Source: Rubrivivax sp.
GTDB taxonomy: Bacteria; Pseudomonadota; Gammaproteobacteria; Burkholderiales; Burkholderiaceae_C
Direction: 5' to 3'
DNA length: 9,665 nt
Assembly (NCBI GenBank): GCA_027484885.1
Contig: JAIXSD010000083.1
Span: forward strand, 1-9,665
Below are positions 1 through 6,585 of this stretch, one piece after another; positions within the stretch are counted from its first letter, which is position 1, and each line of letters begins with the position of its first letter. Both the position numbers and the translations under genes were made by a program. The notes beneath the pieces were generated by a model that was given only the letters and a program-made list of their open reading frames with translations, was not told where the DNA came from and searched no databases.

Positions 1-1905
1 AGCCTGGGCCTGACCTTGAGTTTCTGGCACTCCGAGCAACAGCGCGAGCAGGCCGTGCAGCGCCAGGCTTTTGATGCCAGCCTGCGCGATGTCAGCGAGC
101 GCATCGAGCAGCGCATGGCCGCCCATGCCCATGTGTTGCAGGGGGTCCAGGGTTTTCTGTCGGCCAGCGCCCAGGTGGATGCACAGGCTTTTCGCCGTTA
201 TGTCGAGGCCTTGCCGCTGGGCGCTGACTTTGCCGGTGTGCAGGGCCTGGCCTGGGTTCGGCCGCAGGCGGGCCCGCGGGGCTTGGCCTACCGGGTGATG
301 CAGATGGAGCCCGCCGTGGCGCGCAACCAGGCCCTGCTGCAGCAAGACCTGGCCGCCCAGCCGGCGTTGCGCGAGCTGCTGCAGCAGGCGCAGGAGTCCG
401 GCCATCTGGCCTTGTCGGCCCGCCTCAATCTGGCCGATCTGGGGCTGCCCGCCCAGCCCGGCTTTGTGCTGGCGCTGCCGGTCTACCGCGGCTCGGCCCT
501 GCCCGACACCCCCGCCGCACGCCGCGAGGCGCTGCAAGCCTGGGTACTGGCGCCGGTGGCCGCGGGCGAGCTGATGGCGAGCCTCTACGGTGAGCTGCCG
601 GCCGCGCTCTCGCTGGCGCTGTACGACGGCCAGGACCTGGCCGAGCGCCACCTGCTCTACCGGCGCGCCGACGCCCGCTGGCAGCGCAGCACTCAGGATG
701 GCGTGGAGGCGCCGCCGGCGAGCGACCGCCAGGCACGCGAATACCTGGTCCTGGGCGGCCGCACCTGGACCCTGCAGCTGGCGGCCGGCCCGGCCTTTGC
801 CGCCCGCCATGGCGCCGATTACGCGCCCAATGTCTTGCGCATGGGCGTGCTGCTCAGCGTGTTGCTGAGCCTGCTGGCCTGGATGCTGGGCAATGCCCGC
901 GAGCGCGCCCAGGCTTTGGCCGAGCAGATGACCCGCGCGCTGCGCGAAAGCGAGCAGCGCTGGGCGTTTGCGGTGGAGGGCGCCGGAGATGGCGTCTGGG
1001 ACTGGCACCTGCCGCGCGGCCTGCTCAGCAGCTCGGTGCGCTGGAAGCAGCTGATGGGCTTGCCGCCGCTGCCGGCCGAGCTGCCCATGGAGCAGTTCTG
1101 GGCACTGATCCACCCCGAGGATCTGGCGCGTGTGCGCAGCGAGGCCCAGGCCTGCCTCGATGGCAGCCAGGCGCAGTTCTCCGCCGAGTACCGGGTGGCC
1201 GGCAGCGCCGGTCGCTGGAACTGGGTGCTGGCCCGCGGCACCGTGGTCGAGCGCAATTTGCAGCAGCAGCCCCTGCGCATGATCGGCACCTTGTCGGACA
1301 TCAACGCCCGCCGCCAATCCGAGGAGCGGGTGCGCTTCATGGCCTTGCACGACCCGCTGACCGAACTGGCCAACCGCGCGCATTTCGACGAGCGCCTGCG
1401 CTTCGCCCTGGCCCATGCCCGGCGCTACCACGAGCCGGTGGGCTTGATCCTGCTGGACCTGGATCGCTTCAAGCCCATCAACGACCAGTTCGGCCATGCC
1501 GTGGGTGACCAGCTGCTGCAGACCGTGGCGCGGCGCATCAAGACCGCGGTGCGCGAGACCGACACCGTGGGCCGCATCGGCGGCGACGAGTTTGTGGTGC
1601 TGCTGAGTGGGCCTTTGAGCCGCGAATCGGCCCAGGGCGTGGCCGACAAAATCTACACCCAGGTGGCCCAGCCCATGGAGCTGGGCGGCGTGCGCCTGGA
1701 GATCACCTGCTCGCTGGGCCTGGCCCTGTTCCCTGAAGACGGCCAGGACGAGCTGAGCCTGGCCAAGAGCGCCGACGATGCCATGTACCGCAACAAGCGC
1801 GCCGGCCGGCCCTGGCTGGGCGATGGGCGCTACGGCGCGGGGGCGCCCGCACCTGAGCCCGAGGGCCCCAAGGGCCCGGGCGGCGACGGCGTCACAGCCC
1901 CCTGA
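1..1905 (+). CDS. Membrane diguanylate cyclase, CHASE-PAS-GGDEF (5'-partial)
   Basis: Predicted enzyme condensing two GTP into c-di-GMP, with an extracytoplasmic sensor. The frame is open from base 1, and the first visible codons look like the end of a first membrane helix, so the true start lies upstream. A TTG at 16 is a weak candidate start. Counting residues from that TTG, a CHASE-type sensor region covers about 10-260, a membrane helix lies at about 274-291, and a PAS/PAC region at about 312-433 begins AFAVEGAGDGVWDW. The GGDEF domain is at about 440-605: HDPLTELANR 445-454, DLDRFKPIND 481-490, active site GGDEF 522-526, and RETD 513-516 at the usual RxxD inhibitory-site position. Cyclase activity with product inhibition is therefore expected. 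No EAL or HD-GYP domain follows. The last 25 or so residues are a Pro/Gly-rich tail whose codons overlap the end of radA. The ligand is unknown. Confidence 0.93.
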   Translation, partial: SLGLTLSFWHSEQQREQAVQRQAFDASLRDVSERIEQRMAAHAHVLQGVQGFLSASAQVDAQAFRRYVEALPLGADFAGVQGLAWVRPQAGPRGLAYRVMQMEPAVARNQALLQQDLAAQPALRELLQQAQESGHLALSARLNLADLGLPAQPGFVLALPVYRGSALPDTPAARREALQAWVLAPVAAGELMASLYGELPAALSLALYDGQDLAERHLLYRRADARWQRSTQDGVEAPPASDRQAREYLVLGGRTWTLQLAAGPAFAARHGADYAPNVLRMGVLLSVLLSLLAWMLGNARERAQALAEQMTRALRESEQRWAFAVEGAGDGVWDWHLPRGLLSSSVRWKQLMGLPPLPAELPMEQFWALIHPEDLARVRSEAQACLDGSQAQFSAEYRVAGSAGRWNWVLARGTVVERNLQQQPLRMIGTLSDINARRQSEERVRFMALHDPLTELANRAHFDERLRFALAHARRYHEPVGLILLDLDRFKPINDQFGHAVGDQLLQTVARRIKTAVRETDTVGRIGGDEFVVLLSGPLSRESAQGVADKIYTQVAQPMELGGVRLEITCSLGLALFPEDGQDELSLAKSADDAMYRNKRAGRPWLGDGRYGAGAPAPEPEGPKGPGGDGVTAP

Positions 1906-3259
1906 CGCAGTCCATCGCCTCCTCGATGCGCTCGACCGCATGCACGGTCAGGCCTTCGATGGGCTTCTTCGGCGCATTGGCCTTGGGCACGACGGCGACG
2001 CTGAAGCCCAGCTTGGCGGCTTCCTTCAAGCGCTCCTGGCCCCGCGGTGCGGGGCGCACTTCACCGGCCAGGCCGACCTCGCCGAAGGCGATGAAGCCCT
2101 TGGGCAGGGGCCGGCCGCGCAGCGAGCTCTGGATGGCCAACAGCACGGCCAGGTCGGCCGCCGGCTCGTTGATGCGCACGCCGCCGACGGCGTTGATGAA
2201 GACATCCTGATCCTGCGTGGCCACACCTGCGTGGCGGTGCAGCACGGCCAGCAGCATGGCCAGGCGGTCGCGGTCCAGGCCGACCGAAAGCCGGCGCGGG
2301 CTGGGCCCGCCGCCATCGACCAGGGCTTGCAGCTCGACCAGCAGGGGCCGCGTGCCCTCCAGCGTCACCAGCACACAGCTGCCGGGCACCGGCTCGCCGT
2401 GGGTACTCAGGAAGATGGCGCTGGGGTTGGCCACGCCCTTGAGGCCTTTCTCCGTCATGGCGAAGACGCCGATCTCGTTGACGGCACCGAAGCGGTTCTT
2501 GATCGCCCGCACCAGGCGGAAGCTGCTGTGGGTGTCGCCCTCGAAGTACAGCACCGTGTCGACGATGTGCTCCAGCACGCGCGGCCCGGCCAGTGAACCT
2601 TCCTTGGTGACATGGCCGACCAGCACCATGGCGCAGCCACTGGCCTTGGCCGTGCGGGTCAGCTGGGCTGCACATTCGCGCACCTGGGCCACCGAGCCGG
2701 GGGCCGAGCTCAGGTGTTCGGAGTACAGGGTCTGGATCGAGTCGATGACGCAAAAGGCCGGCGTCTCGGCCTCCAGCGTGGCCAGGATCTTCTCCAGGCT
2801 GATCTCGGCCAGCACGCGCACCTTGTTGCCTGAGAGGCCCAGGCGGCGCGAGCGCATGGCGATCTGCGCGCCGGACTCTTCGCCGGTGACGTAGAGCACG
2901 GGCAGCTTTTGCGACAGGTCTTCCACCGCCTGCAGCAGCAGGGTGGATTTGCCGATGCCCGGGTCGCCGCCGATCAGCACCACGCCGCCGGCGACGATGC
3001 CGCCGCCGAGCACGCGGTCCAGCTCATCCTGTCCGGTGGGTGTGCGCTCGAAATCGGTGGCCTCGATCTCGCTCAGCGTCGCCACCGGCTGGCTCTTGGC
3101 CAGGGCCTGGTAGCGGTTGTTCTTGCCACCGGCGCCGGGCGCCTCGGCCACGCCTTCGATCAAGGTGTTCCAGGCGCCGCAGCTGGGGCATTTGCCCAGC
3201 CATTTGGGGCTGATGCCGCCGCAGTCCGAGCAGGTGTAGATGGATTTTTCTTTGGCCAT
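1892..3259 (-). CDS. radA: DNA repair protein RadA (Sms)
   Basis: RadA is a RecA-related, DnaB-like ATPase that drives branch migration in recombinational repair and natural transformation. The 455-residue product is close to the E. coli length (460). The four-cysteine zinc finger is complete (C10, C13, C24, C27). Walker A is GGDPGIGKST at 97-106, Walker B ends at the VID of about 171-173, and the RadA-specific KNRFG motif is at 254-258. The C-terminal third is the Lon-protease-like domain, with FINAVGGVRINEPAADLAV at about 354-372 and GFIAFGEVGLAGEVR at about 388-402. I chose the ATG at 3259 over the in-frame ATG at 3289. The protein then starts MAKEK as in orthologues, and a GAGGA lies 10 nt upstream, whereas the longer start has no Shine-Dalgarno. 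The 3' end overlaps the diguanylate cyclase gene by 14 bp. Upstream it faces the RhtB-like gene. Confidence 0.97.
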   Translation of the reverse strand: MAKEKSIYTCSDCGGISPKWLGKCPSCGAWNTLIEGVAEAPGAGGKNNRYQALAKSQPVATLSEIEATDFERTPTGQDELDRVLGGGIVAGGVVLIGGDPGIGKSTLLLQAVEDLSQKLPVLYVTGEESGAQIAMRSRRLGLSGNKVRVLAEISLEKILATLEAETPAFCVIDSIQTLYSEHLSSAPGSVAQVRECAAQLTRTAKASGCAMVLVGHVTKEGSLAGPRVLEHIVDTVLYFEGDTHSSFRLVRAIKNRFGAVNEIGVFAMTEKGLKGVANPSAIFLSTHGEPVPGSCVLVTLEGTRPLLVELQALVDGGGPSPRRLSVGLDRDRLAMLLAVLHRHAGVATQDQDVFINAVGGVRINEPAADLAVLLAIQSSLRGRPLPKGFIAFGEVGLAGEVRPAPRGQERLKEAAKLGFSVAVVPKANAPKKPIEGLTVHAVERIEEAMDCVRGL

Positions 3260-3391
3260 GGGGCGATTGTCCTCGTTCGCCGTCGCCATGCCGGCGGTGC
3301 GCGCGGGCGATGCGCGCCCTGAGCAGGCGCTGGCCCGTGGTGCCAGAATGCTGGGCTGGCCGACGTCGTGTGCAGGCCGAAGGAGCAGTCA
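3260..3391. promoter_or_regulatory. Divergent promoter region of radA and the RhtB-like gene
   Basis: This 132-bp gap lies between two genes transcribed away from each other, so it must carry both promoters. The radA Shine-Dalgarno (GAGGA on the minus strand) and the exporter Shine-Dalgarno (AAGGAG, 3380-3385) flank it. A short inverted repeat, CTGGC (3330-3334) and GCCAG (3342-3346), could be an operator but is weak in such GC-rich sequence. I see no convincing -35/-10 pair. Confidence 0.45.
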
Positions 3392-4021
3392 ATGGAGTTT
3401 TCGACTTGGGTGGCATTTTTTGCCGCCTCCTGGGCCATCAGCCTGTCGCCGGGTGCCGGCGCGATCGCGGCCATGAGCTCGGGGCTCAACCATGGCTTCC
3501 GGCGCGGCTACTTCACCACCTTCGGCCTGATACTCGGCATCCTGACCCAGATTCTGCTGGTGGGTGCGGGCCTGGGCGCCCTGATCGCCACTTCCAGCCT
3601 CGGCTTTGCCATCGTCAAATGGCTGGGCGTGGCCTATCTCGTCTACCTCGGCATCCAGCAATGGCGCGCGCCGGCCACGCCCATGGTGGCGGCGGACAAC
3701 GACGCGGCCCAGGTGACACGGCGCCAGCTGGTGCTGCGCGGTTGGGCCATCAACGCGGTCAACCCCAAGGGCACGGTCTTCCTGCTGGCCGTGGTGCCGC
3801 AGTTCCTGGACCTCAAGGCCAGCTTGCTGCATCAATACCTGGTGATTGCCGCCACGCTGGGCTTCACCGATCTGGTGGTGATGGCCGGCTACACGGTGCT
3901 GGCGGCGCGGGTGCTCTCGGCCCTGCGCACGCCGGCCCACATCAAGGCCATGAACCGCACCTTCGGCAGCCTGTTTGTGGTGGCGGGTGCCTTGCTGGCC
4001 AGTTTCAAGCGCAGCGTCTGA
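3392..4021 (+). CDS. LysE/RhtB-family amino-acid exporter (RhtB-like)
   Basis: Inner-membrane exporter of the LysE/RhtB superfamily, which pumps out amino acids such as homoserine, threonine or lysine. The 209-residue length is typical. The family signature after helix 1 is SLSPGAGAIAAMSSGLNHG (17-35), and the second-half motif NPKGTVFLLAVVPQF is at 124-138. KWLGVAYLVYLGIQQWRA (76-93) and the C-terminal FGSLFVVAGALLASFKR (191-207) closely recall E. coli RhtB from memory, so a homoserine/homoserine-lactone-type substrate is plausible but unproven. About five or six membrane helices are visible. The start is the ATG at 3392, with AAGGAG six bases upstream. A GTG at 3368 would add eight residues and lacks a ribosome site. 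Transcription probably ends at the terminator beginning at 4076. Substrate assignment is the main uncertainty, since members of this family are hard to tell apart by sequence. Confidence 0.92.
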   Translation: MEFSTWVAFFAASWAISLSPGAGAIAAMSSGLNHGFRRGYFTTFGLILGILTQILLVGAGLGALIATSSLGFAIVKWLGVAYLVYLGIQQWRAPATPMVAADNDAAQVTRRQLVLRGWAINAVNPKGTVFLLAVVPQFLDLKASLLHQYLVIAATLGFTDLVVMAGYTVLAARVLSALRTPAHIKAMNRTFGSLFVVAGALLASFKRSV

Positions 4022-4075
4022 GGCGCTGCGCTTCTTGCCCTGAGCCGCGTCTCCTTCGATTTTTCTATCTTCCCC

Positions 4076-4108
4076 AGGCCGCCTGTTCCGGGCGGCCTTT
4101 GCTTTTTT
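4076..4108 (+). terminator. Rho-independent terminator after the RhtB-like gene
   Basis: An 8-bp perfect stem pairs AGGCCGCC (4076-4083) with GGCGGCCT (4091-4098) across a 7-nt loop. It is followed by TTTGCTTTTTT ending at 4108. It lies 54 bp after the exporter stop codon and only 11 nt before the ATG of the next gene, so it could also limit expression of that gene. Confidence 0.82.
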
Positions 4109-4119
4109 GGCGACCCGTC

Positions 4120-5010
4120 ATGTCGACTTCTGCGATTTCCACCCGCTGGCTTTTTTGGGGCCCCACGCTGATCTGGGCCAGCACCTGGCATGTGATCCTC
4201 TACCAGCTGGAGAGCGGCGTGCCGGTGCTCAATTCGGTGGGTTGGCGCTTTGCCATCGCCGCGGCCCTGCTGTTTGCGCTGGCGCGTTGGCGGCGCGAGT
4301 CCCTGGCCATGCCGGGCTCGGCCCATTTGCTGATGCTGGCTACCGGCATCGTGCAGTACAGCGGCAACTACTACTCGGTCTACGAGGCCGAGCGTCACAT
4401 CCCCAGCGGCCTGGTGGCGGTGCTGTTCTGCCTGATGGTGTTTGGCAATGCGCTGAGCGGCCGTTTCTTTTTCGGCCAGACGGTGACTCGGCGCTTCTTG
4501 CTTTGCGCCAGCGGCGGCGTGCTTGGCGTGGTGTTGATCTTCTGGCCCGAGATCGCCGAGACCGGCGCGCGCCCCACGGCCGCCCTTGGCCTGGGCCTGG
4601 GCCTGTTGGCGGTGCTGGCCGCCTGCATCGGCAATGTGCTGACCCTGACCCTGACCCGCCGCGGCCTGCCCCTGGTGCCCATCCTGGCCTGGAGCATGGG
4701 CTATGGCGCGGTGTTCCTGCTGTTGATGTCGCTGCTCAGCGGCCAGGGCCTGCATTTCGACTGGCATGCGCCCTATGTGCTGAGCTTGCTCTACCTGGCC
4801 GTGTTCGGCTCGGTCACCGCCTTTGTGCTGTATTTCAAGCTGGCGCAGCTGCAAGGGCCGGCGCGGGCCGCACTGACCGGGGTGGTGATCCCGGTGATCG
4901 CCCTGGTGATCTCGGCGGCGTTGGAGGGCTGGGCGCCCAGCCTGCTCTCGCTGGCCGGCATGGCTTTGTGCCTGGGCAGCATCTATCTGGCCACCCGACC
5001 CGTGCGCTGA
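4120..5010 (+). CDS. EamA/DMT-superfamily permease
   Basis: Predicted inner-membrane transporter of the drug/metabolite transporter superfamily, whose members export amino acids, nucleotide precursors or other metabolites. The 296-residue length and about ten hydrophobic helices fit the duplicated EamA architecture. Helix 1 holds WGPTLIWASTWHVILYQL (13-30), an early basic stretch RWRRESL follows helix 2 (56-62), and the second repeat contains GSVTAFVLYFKLAQLQGPARA (230-250) followed by a proline-bearing helix (VVIPVIALVIS, 255-265). The latter is the usual EamA signature region. The ATG at 4120 places helix 1 correctly, but there is no Shine-Dalgarno. Instead the T-run of the preceding terminator ends 11 nt before it. 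The gene may have a promoter buried in or before the terminator, depend on readthrough, or be leaderless. Substrate unknown. Confidence 0.9.
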   Translation: MSTSAISTRWLFWGPTLIWASTWHVILYQLESGVPVLNSVGWRFAIAAALLFALARWRRESLAMPGSAHLLMLATGIVQYSGNYYSVYEAERHIPSGLVAVLFCLMVFGNALSGRFFFGQTVTRRFLLCASGGVLGVVLIFWPEIAETGARPTAALGLGLGLLAVLAACIGNVLTLTLTRRGLPLVPILAWSMGYGAVFLLLMSLLSGQGLHFDWHAPYVLSLLYLAVFGSVTAFVLYFKLAQLQGPARAALTGVVIPVIALVISAALEGWAPSLLSLAGMALCLGSIYLATRPVR

Positions 5011-5017
5011 ACGGCTC

Positions 5018-5032
5018 GTGCCACTCTGGCAC
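5018..5032. repeat. Short perfect inverted repeat after the EamA gene
   Basis: GTGCCA (5018-5023) and TGGCAC (5027-5032) are perfectly complementary around a 3-nt spacer, starting 8 bp after the permease stop. There is no following T-run, so it is not a standard intrinsic terminator. It could be a small 3' hairpin of the permease mRNA or an operator for the downstream PEP-CTERM gene. The remaining sequence to 5187 shows no clear sigma-70 promoter, although TTGACC at 5053-5058 resembles a -35 box without a matching -10. Confidence 0.4.
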
Positions 5033-5187
5033 ACAGGGTTGGCCCGAGCCTGTTGACCGGGACAGTTCCCCCTAGCTCGCAGTCTTGTGAGCGCTTGTCA
5101 CGCTGCTGACACTGAAGCCACGAAGCGCCGCTTGCCTGTGACGCCTCGGATCGCGAACACCACGCAATGACTTCAAGGGAACTGTCC

Positions 5188-5844
5188 ATGTCGCTCACCT
5201 CCAAACTTCTGATCAAACCGCTGGCTCTGGCCGCACTGGTGGCCGTTGCTGGCGCCGCGCAAGCCTCCGTGACCGTTTACACCTCGCAGGCTGCCTTTCT
5301 GGCCGCAGTGACGGCGCCTGGTGTTGACACCTTCACCGGCTTGTCCATCACCGGCTCCACGCCCAGCCCCATCACCCGCAATGCGGGCGCCTACGGCTAC
5401 ACCGCCGCGGTCAGCACCACCTCCTTCTTCGGCGCGGGCACCACGGCCAACCCCTGGCTGTCCACCAACACCGCCACCGACGTCATCACCTTCAACAACT
5501 TCACCGGCGGCGTGAGCGCTTTCGGCGGCAACTTCTTCGGCTCCAACATCTCGGGCCTGTTCGCGGCCGGTGATGTGGTGCTGACCGCCACCGATGCCAG
5601 CGGCACCTACACCCAGGCCATCACCGGCGCCACCACCAGCAGCTTCCTCGGCTTTGTGTCCGATGGCCCGCTGCTCTCCGCCACCCTGGCTGCGACGCAG
5701 CCGGCCTCCGGCTTCCTCTGGCCCACGGCCGACAACCTGACCCTGGCCACCGTGGCCGCTGTGCCAGAACCGGGCACCTATGCCCTGCTGCTGTCGGGCC
5801 TGGGTGTGTTGGGCTTCATGGCCCGCCGCCGCCGCGAAGGCTGA
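5188..5844 (+). CDS. PEP-CTERM sorting domain protein, secreted
   Basis: Predicted exosortase substrate: exported by Sec, then processed at a C-terminal sorting tail and delivered to the surface or extracellular matrix. The 218-residue protein has a signal peptide (about 1-26, cleavage after AQA). A Ser/Thr/Gly/Ala-rich, cysteine-free beta-type region follows (about 27-190), with recognisable blocks such as GVDTFTGLSI, AFGGNFFGSN and SFLGFVSDG. The canonical tail spans 192-218: VPEPGTYALLL, a hydrophobic helix and a terminal RRRR. The molecular role of the body is unknown; similar proteins occur in exopolysaccharide-producing Burkholderiales. The start is the ATG at 5188, with AAGGGA seven bases upstream. 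The ATG at 5167 would put seven extra residues before the signal peptide and lacks a ribosome site. No exosortase gene is in the window, which is usual because substrates are scattered over the genome. Confidence 0.93.
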   Translation: MSLTSKLLIKPLALAALVAVAGAAQASVTVYTSQAAFLAAVTAPGVDTFTGLSITGSTPSPITRNAGAYGYTAAVSTTSFFGAGTTANPWLSTNTATDVITFNNFTGGVSAFGGNFFGSNISGLFAAGDVVLTATDASGTYTQAITGATTSSFLGFVSDGPLLSATLAATQPASGFLWPTADNLTLATVAAVPEPGTYALLLSGLGVLGFMARRRREG

Positions 5845-5857
5845 TTGCCTCGCCCCC

Positions 5858-5884
5858 CGGGCAAGCCCTCTCCGGCTTTGCCCG
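5858..5884 (+). repeat. Hairpin preceding the terminator of the first PEP-CTERM gene
   Basis: A 10-bp arm (5858-5867) pairs with 5874-5884, with one bulged T, around a 6-nt loop. It begins 13 bp after the stop codon and has no T-run. It is probably a 3'-end stabilising or accessory hairpin just ahead of the true terminator at 5901. Confidence 0.5.
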
Positions 5885-5900
5885 CTTGACGCTGCCCAAG

Positions 5901-5930
5901 CCCCGGCCTACCTTCAGACCGGGGTTTTTT
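5901..5930 (+). terminator. Rho-independent terminator after the first PEP-CTERM gene
   Basis: CCCCGG (5901-5906) pairs with CCGGGG (5919-5924), extended by weaker G-T and A-T pairs outside, and is followed at once by six T residues (5925-5930). Its position between the two PEP-CTERM genes argues that they are not a simple operon. Confidence 0.78.
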
Positions 5931-5977
5931 ATTGGGTGATCACGGGCCGCGAGGCCGTTTGAAACAAAGGAAAAGTC

Positions 5978-6496
5978 ATGAAATTGTTTTTCAAGCAAGC
6001 CGCAGCCCTGCTGCTGAGTGGTGCCGCGTTGCTGGCCTCGGGCCTGGCCCACGCGGACACGGTCTGGTCCTGGTCCTACAGCGGCTCGGGGGTTAGCGCC
6101 TCGGGCACCCTGACCACGGCGGGCGCCGCCCTGGTGCCGGAGGACATCCTCAGCATCACCGGCACGCGCAATGGCCAGACCATCCTGGGCCTGGTGCCTC
6201 TGGGCGAAGACAGCAACTTCCTCTACGACAACAAGTTCGTCAACGACGGCGCTTATTTCAGCGAAGCCGGCCTGCTGTTTGACGTGGGTGGCGGCGATAC
6301 CGGCCACTTCAACGTCTATTTCTTCGAAGGCCAGCATTTCGACCTGCAAGTGGTCGACGGCCAGGGCATCGAGATCCCGATCAGCTTCTCCGTCACGGCG
6401 GTGCCTGAAGCGGCCACCTACGTCTACATGGCCCTGGGCCTGGCCGGGCTGGGTGCACTGAGCCGCCGCCGTCGCGGCGCCGGCGCTGCGGCCTGA
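5978..6496 (+). CDS. PEP-CTERM-type secreted protein with variant PEA motif
   Basis: Second predicted exosortase substrate, 172 residues. A signal peptide covers about 1-26, with cleavage after AHA. The mature body (about 27-140) contains WSWSYSGSGVSASGTLTT and an ITGTRNGQTILGLVPLG stretch, a pattern known from small PEP-CTERM proteins with no assigned activity. The tail (142-172) has the usual order: motif, hydrophobic helix YVYMALGLAGLGAL, then RRRR. However, the motif reads VPEAAT, so the second proline of PEP is replaced by alanine (A145). Six residues (GAGAAA) extend beyond the arginines, which is slightly unusual. AAAGGA lies six bases before the ATG at 5978. The body is not similar to that of the preceding PEP-CTERM protein, so this is not a recent tandem duplication. 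A strong terminator follows. Whether exosortase still processes it is open. Confidence 0.88.
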   Translation: MKLFFKQAAALLLSGAALLASGLAHADTVWSWSYSGSGVSASGTLTTAGAALVPEDILSITGTRNGQTILGLVPLGEDSNFLYDNKFVNDGAYFSEAGLLFDVGGGDTGHFNVYFFEGQHFDLQVVDGQGIEIPISFSVTAVPEAATYVYMALGLAGLGALSRRRRGAGAAA

Positions 6497-6541
6497 GCGA
6501 GAGAAGACAGCGGCACTTTTTTTCAGCCGCTTGAAAGCCAC

Positions 6542-6577
6542 AAGGCGAGCGCCCGGACCGGGCAGCTCGCCTTTTTT
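6542..6577 (+). terminator. Strong Rho-independent terminator between the second PEP-CTERM gene and fumC
   Basis: A 9-bp outer stem (6542-6550 with 6565-6573) is continued by an inner GC stem (6551-6554 with 6560-6563, one bulged A), and six T residues occupy 6572-6577. The T-run is on the plus strand, so it serves mainly the PEP-CTERM gene. The minus-strand side reads TTGTGGCTTTC after the stem, so it may work more weakly for fumC, whose stop is 8 bp away. A second 6-bp hairpin with an 11-nt T-rich loop (6509-6531) lies just before it. Confidence 0.87.
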
Positions 6578-6585
6578 GATTCAGC

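Noticed and set aside
1778..2596. A 272-codon plus-strand frame opposite radA
   Set aside because: It is an antisense shadow of radA, whose motifs are all intact on the minus strand.
3310..5010. A 566-codon open frame spanning the RhtB-like and EamA genes
   Set aside because: Only its last 296 codons (from 4120) are a real protein. The first part is an alternative frame of the exporter gene with Arg/Gly/Ala/Pro-rich, domain-free translation.
3889..5034. A 381-codon minus-strand frame opposite the EamA gene
   Set aside because: Its translation is dominated by Gln, His, Gly and Arg, as expected from the antisense of membrane-helix codons in GC-rich DNA. It has no ribosome site or recognisable motif.
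5027..5043. Possible sigma-54 promoter (TGGCAC followed by TTGGC) upstream of the first PEP-CTERM gene
   Set aside because: The -24-like half is perfect, but the -12 half is one base too far away and reads TTGG rather than TTGC. The TGGCAC is equally explained by the small inverted repeat at 5018-5032.
5084..5101. CRP-like site (TGTGA...TCAC) near 5086-5100
   Set aside because: The half-sites are spaced by 7 rather than 6 nt and the second half is incomplete, so I do not call it.
6509..6531. Hairpin with a T-rich loop after the second PEP-CTERM gene, considered as a terminator
   Set aside because: The T residues are in the loop, not after the stem. The much stronger hairpin with a T-run at 6542-6577 is the terminator.
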